Shown in pieces: positions 9,528 to 16,312 of a stretch of 64,000 nt of DNA (position 1 is the stretch's first letter; every line of letters starts with the position of its first letter). The DNA comes from QVMG01 sp032073245. GTDB taxonomy: Bacteria; Bacteroidota; Bacteroidia; Bacteroidales; Tannerellaceae. The stretch covers positions 62,001 to 126,000 of the forward strand of contig DAMANX010000014.1 in NCBI GenBank assembly GCA_032073245.1, given 5' to 3'. Below the pieces are notes generated by a model, which made no database searches, had not been told where the DNA came from, and saw nothing but the letters and a program-made list of their open reading frames with translations. The position numbers were made by a program, and so were the translations under genes.

Positions 9528-10832
9528 TTATCCGGCGATTTTCAAAGCCTTCACAACTTTTTCGTTAGCCTTATCAAGAATCTTCCTGTCAAAAGCAGCC
9601 AGGTAGATGGTGGTTGTTTTTTGTGATGTATGCCCAAGAGCCTCCGATATGACAGCCAGTGGAAGATTCTCCCCTTTAGCAATCGTAGCCCAGGTGTGTC
9701 GCGCCACATGGCTCGACAGTGAAAAAGGAAAAGTGAAAAGTGAAAAATTATCAGGAGATAATATGTTTTTTATTTCTTTTTCTTTCACTTCTAATTTTTC
9801 ACTTTTCACTGTCAACTGTGCCGACAGGCGCTTAAGTTGTCTGTTTTGAACGCGCAGGGCATTTTCGTATTGCAGTCTTTCGTTACTTCCCGGTTTCTTT
9901 ATCAGAGGGAAAATATATGGGGAATGTTTGGTTTCAGATGCAAAATGAGAAATGATTTGTTTCATTTGCGCGGTAACCTTCATTTCAAGTAATTGGCCCG
10001 TCTTTTTGCGACGGTATCTGAGAACCCCGCCCGTGATATCCGTTTTCTTCAGGTAACACAAATCAACAAAAGACATACCCCGTGCATAAAAGCAAAATAC
10101 AAAAAGAGCCAATGCCGTTGATTGGCGGTCTTTCTTCCAACGGCTGATCAAAAGGCTCATCTCTTCTTTTGACAAAGCCCGTTTCTCTGTTACCTGTACA
10201 CCCGTGAATACATCCCTGAAAGGATTTTCCGAAGGGGCATCCAGTAACCGTGCATGGACAGCTTTGTTATAAATAGCCCGGAGCATACGCATATAAAAAG
10301 AGACGGTATTCAGCGAACGCCCCGCACCACGCATCCATTGTTCAAAACGCACAATCATATCATTATGGATATGGGCTATAGGCAAATCTTCACATCCGAG
10401 GAAAAAAAGGAACCTTTTACAGGCGGTCTGGTATGCCCGCGCCGTGCGTTCATGCCCCTGCTGATAAAGTTCAGCGCTTAGGCGTTCGACAAAAGGATAA
10501 AGTAGAACGCCTTCACGGTGTTGTTTGTAGCGTTCCATAAGCAGGGCTGCACTCAGGCGGTGTTCCGTATGGAGTCGCTGCGCTTCACTCTGCAGCCAGT
10601 TTAATTCTTCATGCAGCTCTTTCTCGATTCGCCACAATTGCGTGCGTCTATCCCGGGTGCAATAATCAGTTACCACTTGTTGTTTTTCTCCGTCCCATTC
10701 CGATGGGTATAGGCGGAAAGGAAGGGTAAGGTCGTTCGAAGAGCGAGCATGGATTACTCTGAGGAATACGCTTCCTTCCCTGTCGCGCCCCAAAGAGGAG
10801 GGGCGGACATGCATTTTAATTGTTGTTCTCAT
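9528..10832 (-). CDS. Tyrosine-type site-specific recombinase / integrase
   Basis: The protein has 434 residues in the usual Bacteroidetes order: an Arm DNA-binding domain (about 1-100), a SAM-like core-binding domain (about 110-205, with QQGHERTARAYQTACKRF and MIVRFEQWM), then the catalytic domain. The active residues are visible: R251 in YARGMSFVDL, K277 in YRRKKTGQ, H375 and R378 in SHVARHTWAT, H401 in LGHTSQ and the nucleophile Y410 in TTIYLAAF. The family cuts and rejoins short DNA sites for integration, excision or inversion. Residues 340-373 are an unusual insertion, encoded by a palindromic repeat at 9715-9813, just before the catalytic H-x-x-R. The reading frame is kept. It lies directly next to one end of the 20-bp inverted repeats and is therefore the likely invertase for that segment, but this is inference from position. 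Confidence 0.9.
   Translation of the reverse strand: MRTTIKMHVRPSSLGRDREGSVFLRVIHARSSNDLTLPFRLYPSEWDGEKQQVVTDYCTRDRRTQLWRIEKELHEELNWLQSEAQRLHTEHRLSAALLMERYKQHREGVLLYPFVERLSAELYQQGHERTARAYQTACKRFLFFLGCEDLPIAHIHNDMIVRFEQWMRGAGRSLNTVSFYMRMLRAIYNKAVHARLLDAPSENPFRDVFTGVQVTEKRALSKEEMSLLISRWKKDRQSTALALFVFCFYARGMSFVDLCYLKKTDITGGVLRYRRKKTGQLLEMKVTAQMKQIISHFASETKHSPYIFPLIKKPGSNERLQYENALRVQNRQLKRLSAQLTVKSEKLEVKEKEIKNILSPDNFSLFTFPFSLSSHVARHTWATIAKGENLPLAVISEALGHTSQKTTTIYLAAFDRKILDKANEKVVKALKIAG
9715..9813. repeat. 99-bp palindromic repeat inserted in the recombinase gene
   Basis: The segment starts with GACAGTGAAAA and ends with TTTTCACTGTC. Longer imperfect arms hold repeats of GTGAAAA on the left and TTTTCAC on the right. 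The length of 99 bases (33 codons) preserves the frame. The encoded residues (about 340-373, rich in K, E, S and F) have no counterpart in typical integrases, which carry only a short linker there. Confidence 0.7.
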
Positions 10833-10870
10833 TTTTATAAATAGTTAATTACTACAAAATCTGACGATTT

Positions 10871-10990
10871 TAGTGATGAGTGGTGAGAGATGAGTGATGA
10901 GTGGGGCATGTTCAGGCCATTTATTACTTCACATAACCTTATAATCGTAAACAACCACCGCTCATCTCTCATCACTCATCTCTCTCACTA
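10871..10990. repeat. Imperfect palindromic intergenic repeat (GATGAGTG type)
   Basis: The left arm is made of GTGATGAGTGGTGAGAGATG units. The right arm (10955-10990) has CTCATCTCTCATCACTCATC. The arms pair imperfectly around a loop of about 50 bases. It lies 38 bases upstream of the recombinase start. A related half-copy, GTGAGTGATGAGCGATGA, occurs just after 15277. Confidence 0.6.
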
Positions 10991-11764
10991 ATATCCTACA
11001 AATAAAACAAAAAAAAGAAAGGGTTGGAAGTACATAATCAATCGGTTCTCATTTTATCAGAGCCTTTTATTTTCATAATATCTGCTTATTAGAGGGAATG
11101 GCTTTAAAAGGATGTATATTTATACGTGTCATCTTTTATATTAGCCAAAGAAGAAGGAGAACTTGTAAAGAAGAAAAAACCGGAACTGCAATAGTGTCTT
11201 TATTATATTCTTTTGCCAAAATGAAATTGTTTTTGTCATTCTCCTATCTCATATAATCATTTTTTTGTTTGTTTTTCGTCTTGATAAGAGGCGAAAAAGC
11301 TGGTTTATTCTACCCAGAGACCATGATCATAAACAAAAATAATAGGGAGCAAAAAGTAAAATGTCAGTTCTAAGGTAATATGTGTGCGTTTTACCTATAG
11401 TATGAGAGTAGAATACCTATAGTACGAGCTCATTCTATGTATAGAAACACTTTTTAACCTATCATTTTATCACAATAAGATCTATCAAACACGAAAAATT
11501 AGAGGGGGCCTGTTTTTTGTCATGTACAATGCGTATAATTCTTCGTACACGCCTGTAAAAAGAAAAATTCATGCAAGTTTATGACAAAATGATAGTTGGA
11601 AAATAAGTTATTAATGAATAAATAAACCCGGTTAAAGCAGAGTTAATCATGAACAGAGTAGAATGAACCTAAAAATTACACATTGTGTATTTTGATTAAT
11701 TAACCATTTTAAATTCATTACTTTACGAAATAATCGTAAATTTGAGCAAATCAATTGAACTGTT
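10991..11764. other. Long non-coding gap with possible regulatory repeats
   Basis: No convincing gene was found in this stretch of about 770 bases. It contains two direct repeats, ACCTATAGTATGAG (11393-11406) and ACCTATAGTACGAG (11415-11428), spaced 22 bp apart. A 25-base sequence (11441-11465) recurs at 29602-29626. The -7-like box TAAATTTG (11737-11744) lies just upstream of the propeller lipoprotein gene. The remainder is A/T-rich without recognised structure. Confidence 0.5.
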
Positions 11765-12841
11765 ATGAAATATACAATAGCTATCATAATAATATGTATG
11801 TTATTTACCTCCTGTATAAACAAAGATAAGAAGGTACAGACAAAAGAACAGACTGCAGCACAATTAATCAAAGTTGATTTTAGTAAGGAATACAAGGATC
11901 GGAAATTTCCTAATACTAATTACTCCATGACTATCCAAAGATTGGAGGATAATGAAAAGTACCCCATTGGCTATATTGATAAATTAATTGTTGACGATAA
12001 ACGAATTTATATTTTAGACCGTTCCAAGGCAAAATCTTTGTTTATATATAGTAGAAATGGAAAATTCTTACATGTGATTAATCAGACAGGAAGAGGGCCG
12101 GGTGAATTTAGTTCCCTTCAGGATTTTGATATTGATAAGACAACGGGAAATATAGTTATCATGGATATGGGTGGAAATAAATTCATCTTTTATTCGCCTG
12201 AAGGAAAATATATCAAAGAACTTAAATATGATTTTATGGCTGTTCGTTTCAAATTAGACAATGATAATACTATTCTTATGGATAACGGAAATATTCCTTC
12301 CGAAGATGCCTCTTATTATCTGAAAAGAATGAACATTGAGGGAAAATCAGTGAGTAATATTTTCCCTTCCGACCCTTCTACAATAGGGATAACTTTTAAT
12401 CCACGGTATCCGCTACAGCAATATGAGAATGAAATATTCTATCTCCCAACATTAAGCAATTGCATTTATGCTTTAGATGGTGATGAACCCCGAGTAGTTT
12501 ATCAAATTGATTTTGGAAAAAACTGGCCTTCCAAAGAGTTTTGCGAAAGAATAAAAAGTATACATCCATTGAAAATAAGAGAATTTATGTTTGAGAACAA
12601 TTATGTTTGCTTCTTAAATTATATCCAAACAAAAGATGTTCTACATCTTGATTTTCATAAAGAGAAAAACTATTCCTTTTATTACAATAAGAAAACAAAA
12701 CAGTCGCTTTTGGTAGCAATGGAAGATGAGAATATTTCATTCCCACTTGCAACTTATAATGATGAATTCATTTTTGTAAAATACAGCGAGAAAACCGGGC
12801 TTCCGATCGTTGTTTTTTATACAGTGAATTTTGAACTCTAA
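11765..12841 (+). CDS. Six-bladed beta-propeller lipoprotein
   Basis: The protein has 358 residues with a lipoprotein signal (MKYTIAIIIICMLFTSC, Cys at 17), so it should be membrane anchored. The rest fits the Bacteroidales six-bladed beta-propeller family (NHL/DUF-type). It has regularly spaced blade motifs: DKLIVDDKRIYILDRSKAK, LFIYSRNGKFLHVINQ, the hallmark GRGPGEF, then DFDIDKTTGNIVIMDMGGN and FIFYSPEGKYIKEL. Such proteins are abundant in Bacteroidales and their ligand is usually unknown. The gene stands alone. A TAnnTTTG box (11737-11744) ends 20 bases before the ATG, suggesting a very short leader. A palindromic repeat that could stop transcription follows. Confidence 0.85.
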   Translation: MKYTIAIIIICMLFTSCINKDKKVQTKEQTAAQLIKVDFSKEYKDRKFPNTNYSMTIQRLEDNEKYPIGYIDKLIVDDKRIYILDRSKAKSLFIYSRNGKFLHVINQTGRGPGEFSSLQDFDIDKTTGNIVIMDMGGNKFIFYSPEGKYIKELKYDFMAVRFKLDNDNTILMDNGNIPSEDASYYLKRMNIEGKSVSNIFPSDPSTIGITFNPRYPLQQYENEIFYLPTLSNCIYALDGDEPRVVYQIDFGKNWPSKEFCERIKSIHPLKIREFMFENNYVCFLNYIQTKDVLHLDFHKEKNYSFYYNKKTKQSLLVAMEDENISFPLATYNDEFIFVKYSEKTGLPIVVFYTVNFEL

Positions 12842-12879
12842 AAACCAGGTTAAAACCAGAGTTATGTTATCGAATATTC

Positions 12880-13033
12880 GAACCCGACTGAAGTCGGGTA
12901 TCAATTGCCGTCTGCTTTAGCTGACGGGTAAAATTACAATAAAAAGGGCTTTAGCCAAAGAATATATCTGTTTGGCTAAAGCCCTTTTCTATATCTATCC
13001 TAAACCGTCTGCTAAAGCAGACGGCAATTGATA
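12880..13033. repeat. Palindromic intergenic repeat, copy A
   Basis: The outer arms TATCAATTGCCGTCTGC (from 12899) and its complement ending in GGCAATTGATA (13033) enclose an inner stem AAAGGGCTTTAGCCAAA/TTTGGCTAAAGCCCTTT. A separate 8-bp hairpin, ACCCGACT/AGTCGGGT (12882-12899), precedes it. It lies between two convergent genes and probably acts as a bidirectional terminator. A sister copy is at 16151-16293. Confidence 0.8.
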
Positions 13034-13092
13034 ATAGGCTTGAAGTTTATTTTTCTTTTGATAGTAAATCTAATCTATTTACCTCTTAAGGC

Positions 13093-14307
13093 CTATTTAT
13101 TCATCTCCGACAAACGATAGAGCATAAGGCTTCTATCCAATGGTTGCACATTGTCTACAATCCAGTTTCTCATCTGCTGGCCGGCATCTGTGTCCTGAGA
13201 AGCACTTATAAAATCCAGGTTTATTCCAAGCTCTTTCGCTACGTCGTTGGCTACTATAGGCCAGATTTTACCTATATCACCAATTACAGGAAGACTACCT
13301 TCATGACGGGCAAAAGCCGACATTTCCATGCGGAAAGGTATTTTAGCAACTTTTGTTTTAGGTAAACCTTTATCGATTGCTTCCTGTATTGTTTTACTTT
13401 CTTTATCCAAGTCGACGGCCTTACGCAGATTTTCATCCAGATCGAATCGCACTAACGTTTTATCCTTCATCGAAAAAGTGTGTTCTCCACGCCACCACGA
13501 CCATATTCCGTGTCCGGTATAGCACTCCAACGGCCCATCATGTATTTCCTGTGTCAGCGCAACTGCAGATTCTATAATAACATCGGCTGCCTCTATCATT
13601 TTTGCCAGCCTCATATTACGCCCTGAAATAGGTATACTGTCACCAATTGCCATTCCTACCTTACCTCCGCCTATCAGCTGTGGTACGGTAACCAAGCATT
13701 TTGCACCTTTAGCAGCACATGCTCCCAGCATTGTCATCGGATCACAACCCAACCCGGCAACTTCTTCAAAAGAAAGCCCGTAAAGTTGTGCAAGTTCCAT
13801 AATCTCCGAGGCAATCATCTCACTTCTTAATCCCATTGGATACGCCATATTCCCGGCAGCTTTGATGATATTCGAGTGGATAGGAAGAGTTTTTCCTTTT
13901 GCTATCAGTTCATTGTCTATGATTATTTCTTTCTGAAGATCAGCTTGTTGCTTATCTGTAAGGTCGGTAAATTCAAACAAACCACCCCGGGGTATATATC
14001 TTTCATCCAACCCTAAAGCAGATGCCTGTACACGCCATACCCTGTCAAGCGAACCGGCCATTTCATGAGATATCACAGCTGAACTAGTGGATACGAAATC
14101 GACTATTCCTTTATGTATAAGCTCAGCAATCATAGTGGTAACACCTTCATGTATATTAGGGCCACTACCTGTGACAACCAAAACTTTACCACCTCTTTTT
14201 TTTGTTTCTACGATTTTTTGTATTGCTACAGATAATGTTTCACGCGACCGGTCATCTAACATCCCTTTAAAGGATTCAATACTCTGTTCTCCGAATTTTG
14301 TAGTCAT
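13093..14307 (-). CDS. Conserved protein of unknown function, possible Rossmann-type fold
   Basis: The protein has 404 residues, with no signal peptide and no membrane segment, so it is probably cytoplasmic. I do not recognise the family with certainty. Conserved-looking blocks include GGKVLVVTGSGPNIHEGVTT with the following MIAELIHKGIVDFVSTSSA. Both resemble the glycine-rich, ligand-binding start of deoxyhypusine-synthase-like or related NAD-type folds. Later come QLIGGGKVGMAIGDSIPISG and ECYTGHGIWSWWRGEHTFSM. The lysine active-site segment of true deoxyhypusine synthase was not found, so that enzyme is not claimed. The length and high conservation suggest an enzyme. The gene is transcribed alone, facing away from the amidase cassette; its 3' end meets repeat copy A. 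The start at 14307 is supported by the sequence beginning MTTKFGEQSIESF and an A/T-rich leader. Confidence 0.6.
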   Translation of the reverse strand: MTTKFGEQSIESFKGMLDDRSRETLSVAIQKIVETKKRGGKVLVVTGSGPNIHEGVTTMIAELIHKGIVDFVSTSSAVISHEMAGSLDRVWRVQASALGLDERYIPRGGLFEFTDLTDKQQADLQKEIIIDNELIAKGKTLPIHSNIIKAAGNMAYPMGLRSEMIASEIMELAQLYGLSFEEVAGLGCDPMTMLGACAAKGAKCLVTVPQLIGGGKVGMAIGDSIPISGRNMRLAKMIEAADVIIESAVALTQEIHDGPLECYTGHGIWSWWRGEHTFSMKDKTLVRFDLDENLRKAVDLDKESKTIQEAIDKGLPKTKVAKIPFRMEMSAFARHEGSLPVIGDIGKIWPIVANDVAKELGINLDFISASQDTDAGQQMRNWIVDNVQPLDRSLMLYRLSEMNK

Positions 14308-14398
14308 AGTTGAATTATAGGTAATTGAAATTTCTCATATAAAGTACGGCAAATATAATGGAAAAAAATGAAAAATCATGAGAGGTAGGATGATTGAT

Positions 14399-14488
14399 TG
14401 TAGAGACAGGGCTTGCCCTGTCTCCATGAAAAAACATCTTTAATTCAATTTATTTGTTAGCCAAGGCAAGGCAAGCCCTGTCTCTACA
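14399..14488. repeat. Palindromic repeat of the GTAGAGACAGGGC type
   Basis: TGTAGAGACAGGGCTTGCCC begins the element, and CAAGCCCTGTCTCTACA ends it. Each half is also self-complementary (GACAGGGCttGCCCTGTC). It lies in the divergent gap upstream of the amidase. Related copies are at 15304 and 18707. Confidence 0.8.
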
Positions 14489-14583
14489 TAGATATAAACC
14501 GACAACCAGAGACATTCAACGACAGCTCTATTTCAGACATTCATACCTTTCGATCATTAATCAATTATAAATAAAGTACTCTT

Positions 14584-15084
14584 ATGGAAACAAAAGAAAA
14601 AACAGGGTTAAGGCCTATTCATATAATAGTGATTCATTGTTCGGCTACACGGGAAAATTGTGTGTATACACCTGAACAATTAGACAGGGATCATCGTGCG
14701 AGAGGTTTTTCGGAAGCTGGGTATCATTTTTACATTCGTCGTTCGGGAGATATTGTCATTATGCATCAACTTGAAATGGTACCGGCACATGTGAAAGGGC
14801 ATAACAGATACAGTGAGGGTATATGTTATGAAGGTGGGCTGAACAAGTCAGCTGAACCAACTGATACGAGAACGTCGGAGCAGAAGCGAATGCTTAAACT
14901 CTTAATTCATCAATTACATGAAAAATATCCAACAGCACGAATTTGTGGGCACAGGGATTTATCTCCTGATCTTAATGGAGACGGGAAAATAAGTTCTTAT
15001 GAATGGATAAAAACATGCCCGTGTTTTGATGTGGAAAAAGAATTCTCAAATTACAATCAACCTGATGAAAAAGAAGATAAATAA
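14584..15084 (+). CDS. N-acetylmuramoyl-L-alanine amidase (Amidase_2 / T7-lysozyme type)
   Basis: The protein has 166 residues and no signal peptide. The Amidase_2 fold cuts the bond between N-acetylmuramic acid and L-alanine in peptidoglycan. Expected zinc ligands are visible: H18 in IIVIHCSAT, H123 in CGHRDLSPDLNGDG and a cysteine at 145 or 147 in KTCPCFDV. The H-105-H spacing matches T7 lysozyme. The central GYHFYIRRSGDI and the HNRYSEGICYEGG block also fit. As in phage endolysins, the lack of an export signal means it would need a membrane protein to reach the wall. The next gene, overlapping by 20 bases, is a small two-helix protein that could serve this role. Such amidases are common in Bacteroidales chromosomes, so a phage origin is only an inference. 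Confidence 0.92.
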   Translation: METKEKTGLRPIHIIVIHCSATRENCVYTPEQLDRDHRARGFSEAGYHFYIRRSGDIVIMHQLEMVPAHVKGHNRYSEGICYEGGLNKSAEPTDTRTSEQKRMLKLLIHQLHEKYPTARICGHRDLSPDLNGDGKISSYEWIKTCPCFDVEKEFSNYNQPDEKEDK

Positions 15085-15280
15085 AACAGACAGCGAGTGT
15101 AACTGTCAGTTAGTAATAGCAGTAGTGTTGACCCTGGCCGGACTGATTCTTTTATTCCTGGGATTCTTTTGCTCTCCACAAGGTGAAATCGATAATTCAG
15201 TACTGATTGTCTTTGGAGAAGTAAGCACTTTTGCCGGGGCACTCTTTGGTGTGGACTATAAATACAAGAAGAAGCGGTGA
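15065..15280 (+). CDS. Small two-helix membrane protein, holin-like
   Basis: The protein has 71 residues. The start at ATG 15065 overlaps the end of the amidase gene by 20 bases, suggesting coupled translation. It holds a strongly hydrophobic helix (LVIAVVLTLAGLILLFLGFF), a short loop and a second, weaker helix (VLIVFGEVSTFAGALFGV), then a basic tail YKYKKKR. Size, two helices and charged C-terminus fit holins. No family was recognised, so the role is inferred from its position after the amidase. A longer version starting at 15026 in the same frame is less likely. Confidence 0.6.
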   Translation: MKKKINKTDSECNCQLVIAVVLTLAGLILLFLGFFCSPQGEIDNSVLIVFGEVSTFAGALFGVDYKYKKKR

Positions 15281-15303
15281 GTGATGAGCGATGAATTATG
15301 AAC

Positions 15304-15330
15304 GTAGAGACAAGGCTTGCCTTGTCTCCA
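15304..15330. repeat. Half-copy of the GTAGAGACAGGGC-type palindrome
   Basis: GTAGAGACAAGGCTTGCCTT and the following GTCTCCA form a single hairpin related to the elements at 14399 and 18707. It lies between the small membrane protein and the damaged lipoprotein gene. Confidence 0.6.
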
Positions 15331-15364
15331 TTTGCATATATAGCTATTAAAACTATTAATTACT

Positions 15365-15713
15365 ATGAATAAGATTAAAAAGGAATGTATTAAGAGTATC
15401 AATTATACTTTGTGTTATTTTTTTGTGGGGATGCGGTAGTAAACAGAAAATTGTTGAAGAACAAATTATTGAACAAAGAGATAGTATACAAATAGTTCGG
15501 ATGGATAGTTTATGGACAGAAAAAATGCGGCATTCTGCCTTATGGCAGGAGATACAACGGCAAGAGATTATATTTTCTTCTCCGGATACTGCCGTTCCGC
15601 TGTATCCGAAACGTGTTATTTCGGAAATAATTACAACAAAGATAATAGAGGATGAAAACGAAAAGACGAATCAGGAGGCTATTGAAAAAGTTGATAAGTA
15701 TAGTGTGATATAG
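15365..15713 (+). pseudogene. Lipoprotein gene with a frameshift in its signal sequence
   Basis: From the ATG at 15365 the frame reads M-N-K-I-K-K and soon stops. Removing one A from the AAAAA run before GG (15377-15381) joins this start to a frame reading RNVLRVSIILCVIFLWGCGS, a clear lipoprotein signal with lipobox LWGC. About 95 residues follow, ending with KVDKYSVI and a TAG at 15711. The mature part is charged (KIVEEQIIEQRDSIQIVRMD), without a known domain. A spanin-like lipoprotein after an amidase and a holin-like gene would be a lysis-type set, but that is inference. The frameshift may be real (pseudogene), programmed slippage or a sequence error. Confidence 0.6.
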
Positions 15714-15764
15714 ACATATAAAAAAGATACAACAACAAAAACCAACAAAATATTTATTCTTACC

Positions 15765-16127
15765 TTGGTGATCTGTATAGTTATTTGTCTAGGCTTCATT
15801 TTCACAATAAAAAAACATCTTTATTGTACGGATAAATGTACCGGTATTGAATTGTATCGCGACACTGTTTTTACTACGGAATATTCTGTTCGTACTGCTA
15901 TGGAAGCTGTTTATACATTATTAAATGTAGATCGTGGCGTTCCTGAAGTATTTGATTCTTCATTCGACGTGCGGGTACTTTTAAATACTATCTACTATTT
16001 GACTGATAAAAAGAATCTAAGCGAAATTAAACTTCCCTGGTTGGCATCTATTATAGAAAAACAAGGGCTTAAAAAGATTCATGGCACTTACATTGAACAA
16101 TTGCTGCAGGATGCTAAGTTGTTGTAA
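15765..16127 (+). CDS. Small membrane-anchored protein of unknown function, start uncertain
   Basis: The frame is open from just after the TAG at 15711 and is the same frame as the preceding lipoprotein. No ATG is available, and the best start is TTG at 15765. The sequence upstream of this (KKDTTTKTNKIFILTL) would complete a basic N-terminus before the hydrophobic helix VICIVICLGFIF, so the true start may have been lost, or the TAG interrupts a longer gene. The rest (about 100 residues, HLYCTDKCTGIELYRDTVFT and onward) has no recognised domain. It may be a damaged gene. Confidence 0.45.
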   Translation: MVICIVICLGFIFTIKKHLYCTDKCTGIELYRDTVFTTEYSVRTAMEAVYTLLNVDRGVPEVFDSSFDVRVLLNTIYYLTDKKNLSEIKLPWLASIIEKQGLKKIHGTYIEQLLQDAKLL

Positions 16128-16150
16128 TTGCCAATTTAGTATAGCAGCTA

Positions 16151-16293
16151 TATCAATTGCCGTCTGCTTTAGCTGACGGTTCATGTAATTTTATATTAAA
16201 GGCTTTAACCCAATGAATATATACTCATTTTGGCTAAAGCCTTTATTTTATTATTTTTCTCAGTCCGTCAGCTAAAGCAGACGGCAATTGATA
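16151..16293. repeat. Palindromic intergenic repeat, copy B
   Basis: It has the same plan as copy A: TATCAATTGCCGTCTGC on the left and GCAGACGGCAATTGATA on the right. The inner stem of TAAAGGCTTTAACC/TTTTGGCTAAAGCCTTTA type is imperfect in places. It lies between convergent genes and is a probable bidirectional terminator. Confidence 0.8.
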
Positions 16294-16312
16294 AAAAACT
16301 TAGATATTCATT

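Noticed and set aside
10871..10990. GATGAGTG-type arrays considered as a CRISPR array
   Set aside because: Units are short, imperfect and arranged as inverted arms with no regular spacers or cas genes.
11647..11895. Minus-strand open frame (82 codons) overlapping the propeller lipoprotein
   Set aside because: It is antisense to a well supported lipoprotein gene and covers its promoter-like region. No independent support.
13093..14307. Calling the 404-residue protein a deoxyhypusine synthase
   Set aside because: The lysine active-site segment of true deoxyhypusine synthases could not be found; only a general fold resemblance is suggested.
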